Origin: Turritopsis dohrnii
Taxonomy: Eukaryota; Cnidaria; Hydrozoa; Anthoathecata; Oceaniidae
Assembly: GCA_027922465.2 (NCBI GenBank)
Contig: BQMF02000118.1
Span: 806,001 to 870,000, forward strand
Direction of reading: 5' to 3'
Length of the DNA stretch: 64,000 nucleotides
In this document: piece by piece, positions 1-10,470 of the stretch
Layout: each line of letters opens with the position of its first letter
Numbering within the stretch: the first letter of the stretch is position 1
Position numbers and translations under genes: made by a program
The notes under the pieces: generated by a model
The model's input: only the letters and a program-made list of their open reading frames with translations
What the model was told of the DNA's origin: nothing
Databases searched by the model: none

Positions 1-894
1 GTGTGCTTAACCAGTTCTGCATTGTGGGCTTCAGTGTCAAAATTCACATTAACTCAAAACATGAGAGCTAGACCTGAGGAACAACAATTTTGTCAGTGGC
101 TGCTACGATTGGGTAATGGGGAACTACCATTAAAACAAGGAGACCCTGCTAAAGGTGCCATTGAAATTCCAGATTGCTGTGTCGTGTCTGAAAACACATC
201 GCTTATTTCAGTCATGTATGACGGCCTGGAACCTCATCAATATGCTTCAACTGCTATTTTGACACCTACAAATGAGCAGTCATTAATAATTAATAATGAG
301 GTGTTGGAAAGATTGCCTGGTGATCCAGTTTGCTATTATAGTGCTGATGAAGTTGATTGTGATGATGACGACGAGCGACAAAATTATCCGCTTGATTTTT
401 TAAATAGTATCACACCATCTGGTATGCCTCCACATTGTTTGAAACTTAAAGTTGGAGCAATAATTATGCTTTTACGAAATTTGAACATCAAGAAGGGTCT
501 TTGCAACGGGACACGCTTGATTGTTCGGGAATTATCGCAGAATTTTATTAAAGCTGACGTTTTGACAGGGTCAGCTGTTGGAGAAACAATTTTCATACCT
601 AGAGTACAATTGTCACCCTCTGACACAGGTATGCCTTTCACTTTGAAACGTAGACAACTGCCGATTCGTTTGGCTTATTCTTTCACTATTAATAAGAGCC
701 AAGGTCAAACATTTGAAAAAATTGGTTTGTTTCTACAACGACCGTGCTTTTCACATGGTCAACTATATGTAGCCTGTTCTAGGGCAAAGGCATTTGATAA
801 TGTTAAAGTCAAAGTTGCTGCCACAGGTAAACAAGGTTACATCAATGGGAAGTTGTATACACAGAATGTTATCTTCCCACAAGTTTTACAGTAA
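1..894 (+). CDS. Helitron-type PIF1-like helicase, C-terminal part (cut by window start)
   Basis: About 297 residues are open from the window edge to a TAA at 892-894. The first codon shown is GTG, so this is not a real start and the gene continues to the left. The C-terminal third carries the SF1B helicase signature of PIF1/RepHel proteins: a run of hydrophobic-RNL-KGLCNGTR (about residues 155-170), then INKSQGQTFEKIG and FSHGQLYVACSRAK (about residues 232-264). In the family these are the late helicase motifs that contact DNA and the ATP site. In Helitrons this helicase is fused behind a HUH Rep nuclease and drives rolling-circle transposition; the Rep part would lie off-window. No extra endonuclease domain follows the helicase, so a Helentron is less likely. 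A free PIF1-like host helicase is the main alternative, but the tail after SRAK matches Helitron better. Confidence 0.8.
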   Translation: MCLTSSALWASVSKFTLTQNMRARPEEQQFCQWLLRLGNGELPLKQGDPAKGAIEIPDCCVVSENTSLISVMYDGLEPHQYASTAILTPTNEQSLIINNEVLERLPGDPVCYYSADEVDCDDDDERQNYPLDFLNSITPSGMPPHCLKLKVGAIIMLLRNLNIKKGLCNGTRLIVRELSQNFIKADVLTGSAVGETIFIPRVQLSPSDTGMPFTLKRRQLPIRLAYSFTINKSQGQTFEKIGLFLQRPCFSHGQLYVACSRAKAFDNVKVKVAATGKQGYINGKLYTQNVIFPQVLQ

Positions 895-1493
895 ACTATG
901 TATTTATTGTTTTGTTTATTGTGCAGTTTTTCTGTCATAAATGTTTTGTGTTTATTTTTGAACACTTTTTTATTTGACATAATCTGTGCCCTTCTGTTAG
1001 TTCAGTAACATGTGTATTATTGTGGCAGATGTGATGGATGTTTGTTACACTGTGTATGGTTTTCCTTTGTGTAAACCTGCTAGTGTGATATTTACTCTAT
1101 CCGCCAGGTAGTTCGTTAATACTGTTTATAGTAGAACAACCGTCTCTGCTTTTCTGATATACGATGACTGTTCCTTAAGGTGCCAGCTGTCAACTGTTAT
1201 ATTAAATACTGAAGAAATGTAATCAACTTATATCACATGATATGTTCATTTCTTCTTTAGGTGGAGTACAAGTCCCATTGACTTACGTTCCCGTCGTGTA
1301 CTCTGTTACCATGAATTGCGCATGGAAAATCGTAACGAACCTTCATAGGCAATTCATGAACCAAAAGTCAGGGCAACTCTTTCAAAGATATAAATCTGCT
1401 GGTCGATAATTATTGTCAAAATCATTGTGATTTTATAATTTACGATATTGTTTTTATTCTATTTTAGTGTCTAGAATACATTAAAATTAAAAA
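895..1493. other. Spacer after helicase; possible 5' UTR of next gene
   Basis: No coding signal was seen. Near its right end a pyrimidine tract ends in a good 3' splice site (AG at 1466-1467), only 26 bases before the ATG at 1494. So the next gene has either an upstream 5'-UTR intron or a trans-splice acceptor; the sequence alone cannot separate the two. Confidence 0.4.
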
Positions 1494-2739
1494 ATGGCAA
1501 TGCCACTTAAAGACACAAGTAAGTTAAACATTTTTACTTTCAAAAATATTTTGCTGAGCCTTTTGCGGCTAATTGAATCACTTATCTATTATATACATAC
1601 TTTACATTTTAGTATTCGAAAAATCCGTCCAAGAAAGTATGGTTTACTATTTGTATATTATCCTTTTACATTAACAGTGTATGAATTAAGTAAAGTGTCA
1701 CCACACTTTTATTTTAGATCTATATTTCGTTCAAATGTTAATTGTTTTATTTTTAATCTATTTAGATATGGACCAGTTGGACAAAAAGAAAGGAGGTAAG
1801 TAGTTCAAGCAAATTACCTTTCCTTAAAATCTTTTTAACACCTTGATAGAATTTGAATAACAATGATAAAATTGGCATGATAAAATCTATGTGAATGTGT
1901 CTTCATTAGTTTCATGTTAATTATTTTAGCAATTAAAAAGACTGTGAAAAGGCCTCATCCTACAGTCCAACAAAAACGTGACATTGGTGAGGTTTCAATA
2001 TGGCTGCTTACTATTCTTCTTTCAATTTGACACTATTAATTTCGCGTATTTAAAAATTTAAATTTACAAAGGTCACTTAATGAATTCAATATCTACAGTG
2101 AATGTGAAAAAGAATAATTTCGAGGCCTTCTTCAGTTCACTCCTTCATTTGTTATGTATTTTAGTTGTTGACAATCAAAAGCCTTCCGGCAGTGGAAGCG
2201 GTAAGTTTTTGAATTTACATGATCTTTTGTTTAAAAAATCATCAAAAAGTCACTGCAACGAAGAGCACTTTCATTAAAATAGTTTGCATATGTTTTTCTA
2301 TACAAATGCACTCCTTCGCAGCGACTTTTCAACAAATTTAGATTCTGTTCTTTAAGACACTTTTAGTTCATTTAATTGGCTTCTTTAATCAATCATGTGT
2401 AGATATACTATATTTTTATAGATGCTATGGATGTCGATGAAAATCTGGCAAAAAGTAAGATTTTATTTGTAGAATCAAATATCATCTATTTTATTCGGTA
2501 AACTATTAATCTTTAATTGATTTTGTTTAGAACTGACATTTTTGGATTTCGCCAAATATCGCGAAGATCACCCAGGATCCACATCTCAGGCGGCATTTCG
2601 GGTCTGGTCCCGGAATGGTGGGCGGGACCGGCCCGACTATGTTTTTAAAAAAATAGAAAAACCAAAAAAAAAATTTAAAAATAATCAGAAAAAATTATTA
2701 AAAAATATTATTACTATTCTTAATAACTCTACGCTGTAA
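1494..2739 (+). CDS. Six-exon gene for a small lysine-rich protein (129 aa), unknown function
   Basis: I do not recognise this gene. Six short exons join without any frame break: 1494-1518, 1766-1795, 1930-1986, 2165-2200, 2422-2454 and 2531-2739, totalling 390 nt with the stop. Every junction has GT...AG ends, mostly GTAAG-type donors and T-rich acceptors, and all five introns (76-247 bp) are phase 1. The predicted protein starts MAMPLKDT, has a basic segment (KKTVKRPHP), a Ser/Gly stretch, an acidic stretch (DAMDVDE) and a C-terminal piece with FLDFAKYREDHPGS and RVWSRNGG, then a very lysine-rich tail that could act as a nuclear signal. The last 40 codons are AT-rich and may be read-through past a lost donor. 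It lies between the Helitron helicase and a Helitron-type 3' end at 3278, so it may be Helitron cargo. Exon chaining is seen in the sequence; expression is not shown. Confidence 0.55.
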
Positions 2740-2821
2740 GAAACAGGTTAGAATAACAGTATTAGATAATAGATAATATTCAAGCGCAGATAAGTATAAT
2801 GTTTCTTACAGCGTAGAGTTA
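2724..2821. repeat. Inverted repeat: 21-bp perfect arms, 56-base loop
   Basis: Arms are 2724-2744 and 2801-2821 (core CTCTACGCTGTAAGAAAC and its complement). The left arm contains the TAA stop of the six-exon gene, so the hairpin would form across the end of its reading frame and its 3' UTR. It could be a tiny foldback element or an RNA hairpin; nothing in the sequence decides. Confidence 0.8.
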
Positions 2822-2940
2822 GTTTATATACAGTTAAATTATAATTTTGGATTTGCTAAGAATATATGTTTTGATATCAATCTATTGTCTTTTTTAATTG
2901 TCTCGATTCATTAAAAAGTTTAGATCTTTGCCATTTAGTA

Positions 2941-3112
2941 CAGTGGACTCTCTATAATTCGACTTTCCATTACTCGAACTTTCCATAATTCGAACTGAAT
3001 CAGTGAGTCCCTTCAAGCTAAAACATAGCAGTATCACCCTATAACTCGAACTCTCCATAATTCGAACGATTTTGTTTTCCCCTTCGAGGTTCGAGTTGGA
3101 GAAAGTCTACTG
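2941..3112. mobile_element. pogo/Tigger-type MITE, 172 bp
   Basis: It begins CAGTGGACTCTCTATAATTC and ends with the imperfect complement (…GAGAAAGTCTACTG), flanked by TA on both sides (2939-2940, 3113-3114), the target duplication of Tc1/mariner/pogo elements. The interior is repeated TAATTCGAAC-like motifs with no coding potential. Confidence 0.75.
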
Positions 3113-3251
3113 TAGTTCAAATTTAGATTTTCTACATGTGTATTGAATGTCGATTATATTTTCGTTTGATTCTGTTATGTTTCCAGGGGAAATTTATTAT
3201 ACTAAGCATTTCTCTGTGGTTTAACTCACATAGCCGCAGAAATCATTAGCC

Positions 3252-3278
3252 GTAAAAATCTTTTACGCGGGTTACTAG
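3252..3278 (+). mobile_element. Helitron 3' terminus (hairpin plus CTAG)
   Basis: A short palindrome (CGTAAAAATCTTTTACG) is followed by CGGGTTACTAG and then T. This is the same end structure as the units of the array at 33-38 kb: hairpin, about ten bases, CTAG, host T. It could be the 3' end of the Helitron whose helicase lies at the window start, or a solo 3' end of a non-autonomous copy. No matching 5' TC end was found within the window upstream. Confidence 0.5.
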
Positions 3279-3387
3279 TAAAGTATAATAATAAATCTAT
3301 AATATGTTTTTCAGTTACAGTTCTAACTCTCTTTGTGGTAGCTGTGAAGGCGTGTTTTGAATTTCAGGGAACGATGTATTATCTTTT

Positions 3388-3396
3388 ATTTCCAAT
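3388..3396. repeat. 9-bp target site duplication of the MULE, left copy
   Basis: ATTTCCAAT is repeated exactly at 16479-16487, immediately outside the two inverted repeats. Nine bases is the usual duplication length for Mutator-like elements. Confidence 0.95.
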
Positions 3397-3593
3397 GGTT
3401 AGTTATAAAAAGACCGACGAGCTGGAACACGGGGACGTACGGGTGACGTACAAGAACACACAGGTGACACACAAGAACGTACGACAACGTACGACGACGC
3501 ACAGGTTACACACGACTACATACGAGTGACGTACAGGTTACACACAAGGACGTACGAGTGACGTACGTGTCACACACAAGACGTACGAGTGAC
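3397..3593 (+). repeat. MULE left terminal inverted repeat, 197 bp
   Basis: Starts GGTTAGTTATAAAAAGACCG and matches the complement of 16282-16478 with two substitutions and no gap. Inside, it is built of degenerate short blocks containing ACGTAC and GTGACG, spaced roughly 20-30 bases apart. An open frame through this stretch (3335-3529) is an accident of the repeat. Confidence 0.95.
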
Positions 3594-3719
3594 GTACAGG
3601 TGTGGAAATGAAAGCAGCGCATCTGTTGTGTCTTTTCTTCCCCTTGACACAATTTTCTGACCACATTACAAGTTTTTGCATGCTAGCATATAGAATGTGT
3701 TGCAATAACATTTTTTATA

Positions 3720-4280
3720 CAGTCAACTCTCTCTAATTCGAACTTGTGTAATTTGAACTTTTACTAACTCGAACGGCTTTGCTCGGTCCCCTGGACCAAA
3801 AACTCTCTGTAATTCGAACTTTTCAAAAATTTGACAGAACAAAAGACAGTTTTTGATGATCAAAATTCATTAATTTTCATTAACTCACGCTTTAATACAT
3901 CTAAATAGTGTTTTTGACCTGTTATACAAATTTTGCAAGGAACTTGTAGCCCCTCTCCATCACCTAAGTTACATTGTTTTCCAGTAACCTCGACATAGCA
4001 TTGGGAATACACATCACTTCTGATGAAGTAAAAAGTCGTTTTGGCAAATTTACCAGAATCTCCTTACTTTCATGCTATGATCATGTGAAATAATACGCTT
4101 ATTTCATTCCTCCAACCTATTTTCCTACCAGATAAATGCACTATATCTCATAGAAAACATCTTTATATGTGAAAATTAGGAAAATATAAGGTTTTGGTAA
4201 AAACTCGTATAATTCGAACTTTTCGTAATTCAAACAAATTTCAAATCCCCCTGAGAGTTCGAATTAGAGAGAGTTGACTG
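3720..4280. mobile_element. pogo/Tigger-type MITE, 561 bp, nested in the MULE
   Basis: Ends are CAGTCAACTCTCTCTAATTC and its complement, flanked by TA (3718-3719 and 4281-4282). Copies of TAATTCGAACTTTT occur near both ends. No coding potential. It sits just inside the left MULE repeat, before the transposase start. Confidence 0.85.
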
Positions 4281-5998
4281 TAGTATCTTTTACTTAGTTT
4301 GTAAACAGCCTATTCATTAAAATAATTAGCGCTTAGTGTGAACATGTGAAAGCATTGGTGAAAGAAAGTTAAAATGGAAAGTAAGCAAACTCCGAAAAAT
4401 GTTGAAGATGAAAATAAGGAAAATAACAAACGAAAGGTACTCCTAAAAAAGAAGAACAAGAAACATGCTGGAAGCGTATTAATGTTTCTCGAGGATTGTA
4501 TGCAAGTACAAGTAAGTATAAACTTTCCTTTCGAAAATTTCATTTTATCAAGAAAGTGCAAGCTGAAATTTGTGTATGCTTTGCCTTTGCAGGGCTGATG
4601 ACAAATGTTTAAAGTGAAGGGGCCTATTGTCAAAATTTTTTTGAAAATCAGACCCTCAAAATATATGGTTTTTTTATAATAACAAACGATATAAGAACAT
4701 AAGGTTTCATTGGCCTAAAAGTTAAGAACAAGCTAAGAAAATTAAAGGCTTGAGAGACCTTGTTCTTAACATTTTATTTCTCATAACTAGTGCTAAACAG
4801 ACGGAAGAAATGGATAAAATATGCGTACGCACTAAAACAAGTAACACTCTAGATTACGCTAGATCATGCTAGACTAGGCTAGATCACGCTGGAAATAAAA
4901 AATTCAACGTTCACCGATTCGTGGTCATTCCCTTGTTTTAACAGAAAACGAAAACACATGGTAATCGTCTCAATTAACCAATGCGTGACTCGGTGCAAAG
5001 TATGACGGCAGTTTGGTGAATCGAGACAAAGTTATTAATTGTGTTAATAAAAATGGCAGAGCATAATGCGGGACCCGATTTTTATTGGGATTGACCACTC
5101 ACTATATATATAGTGATTCATTTTCATTTTCTCTCTTCGGCAGATTCAAGTCTCATCGTATTATCAAGCGATAGCGAAAAAGAGGAAGAATTGGAAAACC
5201 AAAGTACAAAGTCACCAGGTACGAAAGCCGTTTTCTTCCTTTATAATTTTTACGACTGTGGAGTTTGATTTGAAATACTTTGAATTGATTTAAAGATTAA
5301 GTCTGTTCTTGTGACTATGGATAATGTTTAGGGCTCAAATTCTGGCTGCGGAAGCCTTGCTTATCTTTAAAATTTTGATCGTCACTCGAACAGTTTCAGC
5401 GGGAACAATCGCTTATAGAGAAAACCCTTGGTGCACTCGCACATTCTGGAGCAGATTGTATGATGTAACTTGATGTTATGGTTTACTTCGCGGAAGGAAA
5501 ATCCCTGCAATCGTTTGCTTTGGAAAATGTCTTAGAGAATAGGGTTTAACGTTTATATTTGTTGATGGGTTTCGTTGTTGATTTTACACGCACGCATGCA
5601 TGTGAAAGTGGTTTTGAATCAGAGTTCTTAAATTTGAAAGCAAAAACAAAAAACTAAAACGATCATCAAGCGTGCATCAAGTAAATGCAACAGTCCGTAC
5701 TGTATTTATGCTCCTTTGTCTTAGAGCATAAATAATGAGGTTATTTTTGCCAAAGTTAGCTTTTTTCTGTTCCAGGTTTAGCTGCTCCTATGAAGATGGA
5801 GGTGTCTACTTTATCGTTGGGTGATGACGATGACAGTAAGTAAATACTACACTTATTGGATTTTTTAAAAACGGTTAATTTGCTGATGATCGTCGTCCGT
5901 GTGAAACTTTAAGTTCAAAGAAACTGTTGTTTTTTTCTTTTGATATAAAGCTCTATAACTTATATTGAGCACTATTGCTGATTCGCTATAGCTACATA

Positions 5999-6021
5999 TC
6001 TATATATTAATAGCCGATTCT

Positions 6022-6053
<32 letters not shown>

Positions 6054-6874
6054 TTGTTTGTAAGTCACGCAAAATGGTAGATTGAGTTGTGAGCGAAATT
6101 ATTTCTTTTTTTGTGTGCGACGTGAGTTCAGAGCAAATACATCGCAATCCCAATCGAACGTGACTTTTTTTGGCAGATGAACTAATAGGAATAACGTTTT
6201 GTTTTTATTATTATTGTTAGTTTTATATTCCACGTTGACTTGGCTTTGAAAACAATACGTCAACTAAATACAAAGAAACTAACTGATTAAACGTTTTGGA
6301 CATAAAGCAGCAGTGGCAGAACGTGGCAGCATGTGCGGTTTACCAGTGTATCCTAACGTATCCTTGCCTGACTGCCTGAGACGGGTGAACATTTTTTCGA
6401 GCAATCAAAATGTTTAAAAACCGATAGGTAAAAAAAGAGTATCATGATACAAAATATTTTTTTTGCTTTTGTCATAATAGTTGTCTTAATTTGTTTTAAT
6501 CGATTTCTTTTAATCTATTTTAATCAGATCGAACGTTTTTTTTATTCACTTTATTCATTTAGCACGTGCCTTTTTTTCTCTTCTCCCGTGTGATCTTTTT
6601 AAGAAGAGAAACCATTTCCCCCTTACGTTTGATAGCACCCATGTTAGAGCGCGTAACTTTTTTAAAACAAAAGTTAATAACAAGTTGAAGTTTTCTCTCT
6701 ATACGTTTTCAGTGTATTGATAAAAGATTGGTTTTACCAGAGGTTGTGACTTCGAATCTGCTTCTGGTTGAACACAAGTTGTACGAGCCGTTTATAAGGA
6801 AATTTGACGTTTATTGATACAGTGATACAGAGCAGGTGGACATGGGCGGCGAGCGACGCCGCCTTGGCGGCTAG
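5999..6874 (+). mobile_element. Helitron A unit 1 (876 bp)
   Basis: TC start after A5998; CTAG end at 6871-6874 behind the GC-rich hairpin. Its 3' half carries a cassette (CTTCTGGTTGAACACAAG, TGATACAGAGCAGGTGGACATG) shared with unit 5. Confidence 0.88.
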
Positions 6875-7870
6875 TCTATATATTAATAGCCGATTCTCTG
6901 TCTGTCTGTTTGTTTGTTTGTAAGTCACGCAAAATGGTAGATTGAGTTGTGAGCGAAATTATTTCTTTTTTTGTGTGCGACGTGAGTTTGAAGCAAATAC
7001 ATTGCAACCCCAATCGAATGTGACTTTTTTTGGCTGATGAACTAATAGGAATAACGTTTTGCTTTTATTATTATGTCAGTTTTATATTCCACGTTGACTT
7101 GGCTTTGAAAACAATACATCAACTAAAAACTAACTGATTAAACATTTTGGACAAAAAGCAGCAGTGGCAGAACGTGGCAGCATGTGCGGTTTGCCAGTGT
7201 ATCCTAACGCTTTCCTGACTGTCTGAGACGGGTGAACTTTTTTCGAACAATCAAAATGTTTAAAAACCGATAGGAAAAAAAAAGAGAATCATGAAACAAA
7301 ATATTTTTTTTTGCTTTTGTCTTAATAGTTGTCTTAATTTCTTTTAATCGATTTCTTTTAATCTATTTTAATCTGATCGAACGTTTTTTATTCAATTCAT
7401 TCATTTAGCACGTGCATTTTTTTCTCCTCCCGTGTGATCTTTTTAAGAAGAGAAACCATTTTTTCACCTACTTCTGACAGCACCCATGTTAGAGCGCGTA
7501 AAACAAAAACTAACAATAAGTTGAAAAGTTTTTCTTTCTGCGTTTTGAGTGAATTGTTAAACTGATACTTGACTGGTTTAAAATCGTAAATAAAAACCAC
7601 GTGAAGGTCACGTTCGGAATGCATTGTGTAAAGCAAGAAAGTCTACTGAAATTTTAAATGCGACTGCGACAATGAACGGCTGAGTTAAGAACATGCAAGA
7701 TTTGAAACACCAGGAACGTATTTCTATTAACGTGCAAACGAGCTTTATTAAGCGACAAAGCCAGCAGCAAAGGAAGTCTTATCGCTGGTGTTAAGTGCAA
7801 TAATTTGGAGCAGGTGGTGATACAACGCAGGCTGAACATGGGCGACGAGCGACGCCGCCTTGGCGGCTAG
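6875..7870 (+). mobile_element. Helitron A unit 2 (996 bp)
   Basis: Begins directly after the CTAG of unit 1. Its 3' half carries a different cassette (ACCACGTGAAGG, GGAATGCATTGTGTAAAGC, GAAGTCTTATCGCTGG) shared with unit 4. Confidence 0.88.
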
Positions 7871-8977
7871 TCTATATATTAATAGCCGATTCTCTGTCTG
7901 TCTGTCTGTCTGTCTGTTTGTTTGTTTGTTTGTTTGTTTGTAAGTCACGCAAAATGGTAGATTAAGTTGTGAGCGAAATTATTTCTTTTTTTGTGTGCGA
8001 CGTGAGTTCGAAGCAAATACATTGCAACCCCAATCGAACGTGACTTTTTTTGGCTGATGAACCAATAGGAATAACGTTTTGTTTTTATCATTATTGTTAG
8101 TTTTATATTCCACATTGACTTGGCTTTGAAAACAGTACATCAACTAAATACAAAGTCACTAACTGATTAAATATTTTGGACAAAAAGCAGCATTGGCAGA
8201 ACGTGGCAGCATATGTTCGGTTTGCCACTAACTCTTGCCTGACTGTCTGAGACGGGTGAACTTTTTTTTGAGCAATCAAAATGTTTAAAAACCGATAGGT
8301 AAAAAAAGAGTATCATATCAAAACAAATTTTTTTTTTTTTTTTTTTTTTTTTTGCGCTTTTCTTTTAATAAATTAATTTCTTCTTTTATTTGTTAAAAGC
8401 GTTCTGATCGAACGTTTTTTTATTCTATTTATTCATTTAGCACGTGCCTTTTTTCTCTCCTCCGTGTGAACTTTTTAAGAAGAGAAACCATTTTCCCCCT
8501 GTTTGATAGCACCCATGTTAGAGCGCGTAACGTTTTTAAAACAAAAGCTAATAAAAAGTTTTTTTCTCTCTACGTTTTGAGTGTATTGTTGTACTGATCA
8601 ACGATTGTTTTAAAAAATAAATAACACATGAAATTTGGGTTTTTTTGGAACCATTGTTTAAACTGATATTTGATATTTGATTTCGAATCTGCCTCTAGGA
8701 TAACTGACGTTTTTTCGGGTCCGCGATACAGGCGATGGGGTGACGAAAAATTTGGGTCTAACTTTTTTGGGAGGGGTCTGTGACGTCATCAAAATCTTTG
8801 AAGAATGATATCTCTGTAACGGTTGATCGTAGCGGAACGATCCCATGCATTTTATTTATCAGTTTTTCGAGCTCTACAACATGGTAACACTTTCGGTTGC
8901 CAATTCCTTAATTTTATTTTTCGTGAAGTCAACGCATGCTGAACATGGGCGGCGAGCGACGCCGCCTTGGCGGCTAG
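7871..8977 (+). mobile_element. Helitron A unit 3 (1107 bp)
   Basis: The 3' half holds the body shared with family B: GACGTCATCAAAATCTTTGA, GATCGTAGCGGAACGATCCC and TTTTTCGAGCTCTACAACATG. A poly-T run near 8325-8353 interrupts the left half. Confidence 0.88.
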
Positions 8978-9625
8978 TCTATATATTAATAGTCGATTCT
9001 CTGTCTGTTTGTTTGTAAGTCACGCAAAATGGTAGATTGAGTTGTGAGCGAAATTATTTCTTTTTTTGTGTGCGACGTGAGTTCGAAACAAATACATTGC
9101 AACCCCAATCGAACGTGACTTTTTTGGCTGATGAACTAAGAGGAATAACGTTTTGATTTTATTATTATTGTTAGTTTTATATTCCATGTTGACTTGGCTT
9201 TGAAAACCATACATCAACTAAATACAAAGAAACTAACTGATTAAGAGAAACCATTTTTTCACCTACTTCTGACAGCACCCATGTTAGAGCGCGTAAAACA
9301 AAAGCTTATAATAAGTTGAAAAGTTTTCTGCGTTTCGAGTGTATTGTTAAACTGATATTTGATTGGTTTAAAATCGTAAAAAAACCACGTGAAGTTCGGA
9401 ATGCATTGTGTAAAGCAAGAAAGACAATGAACGGCTGAGTTAAGAACATGCAAGATTTGAAACACCAGGAACGTATTTCTCTTCACATGCAAACGAGCTT
9501 TATTAAGCGATAAAGCCAGCAGCAAAGGAAGTCTTATCGCTGGTTTTAAGTGCAATAATTTGGAGCAGGTGGTGATACAACGCAGGCTGAACATGGGCGG
9601 CGAGCGACGCCGCCTTGGCGTCTAG
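8978..9625 (+). mobile_element. Helitron A unit 4 (648 bp)
   Basis: Same 3' cassette as unit 2 but internally deleted. Its 3' end reads TTGGCGTCTAG instead of TTGGCGGCTAG. Confidence 0.86.
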
Positions 9626-10470
9626 TCTATATATTAATAGCCGATTCTCTGTTTGTTTGTTTGTAAGTCACGCAAAATGGTAGATTGAGTTGTGAGCGAA
9701 ATTATTTCTTTTTTTTGTGTGCGACGTGAGTTCGAAGCAAATACATTGCAACCCCAATCACCCGTGACTTTTTTTGGCTGATGAACTAATAGGAATAACG
9801 TTTTGTTTTTATTATTATTGTCAATTTTATATTCCAAGGACTACGTTGGCTTTGAAAACAATACATTAACTAAATACAAAGAAACTAACTGATTAAACAG
9901 TTTGGACAAAAAGTAGCAGTGGCAGAACGTGGCAGCATGTTTGCCAGTGTATCCTAACGTATCCTTGCCTGACTGCCTCTGAGACGGGTGAACATTTTTT
10001 CGAGCAATCAAAATGTTTAAAAACCGATAGGTAAAAAAAGAGTACCATGAAACAAAATATTTTTTTGCTTTTATTTTAAAAATTTAATTTCTTTTTTTAA
10101 TTGTTATGCACTTCAGATCGAACGTTTTTTTATTCACTTTATTCATTTAGCACGTGCCTTTTTTTCTCTCCTCTCATGTGATCTTTTTAAGAAGAGAAAC
10201 CATTTCCCTCTTACGTTTGATAATACCCATGTTAGAGCGCGTAACTTTTTTAAAACAAAAGCTAATAAAAAGTTGAAGTTTTCTCTCTATACGTTTTGAG
10301 TGTATTGTTTTACTGATAAAAGATTGGTTTTACCAGAGGTTGTGATTTCGAATCTGCTTCTGGTTGAACACAAGTTGTACGAGCCGTTTATAAGGAAATT
10401 TGACGTTTATTGATACAGTGATACATAGCAGGTGGACATGGGCGCAAAGCGACGCCGCCTTGGCGGCTAG
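9626..10470 (+). mobile_element. Helitron A unit 5 (845 bp)
   Basis: Same 3' cassette as unit 1. The terminal hairpin is weakened (GGCGCAAAGCGACGCCGCC). Confidence 0.86.

Noticed and set aside
3335..3529. 64-codon frame over the left MULE terminus
   Set aside because: It crosses the target duplication and lies in the terminal inverted repeat; Thr/His pattern comes from the ACGTAC sub-repeats.
4374..4598. 74-codon frame at the MULE gene start as a complete small gene
   Set aside because: It has good donor sites inside and in-phase downstream exons; it is more likely the first exon read through into an intron.
5080..5130. CACTATATATATAGTG palindrome as a promoter element
   Set aside because: It lies in an intron of the MULE gene; a TA-rich palindrome alone is not evidence of a promoter.
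7397..9837. Several minus-strand frames of 60-110 codons in the Helitron A array
   Set aside because: They repeat from unit to unit and include the TGTT/TGTC microsatellite (Lys-Gln-Thr-Asn-Arg). They are shadows of non-coding repeat units, with no Rep or helicase motif.
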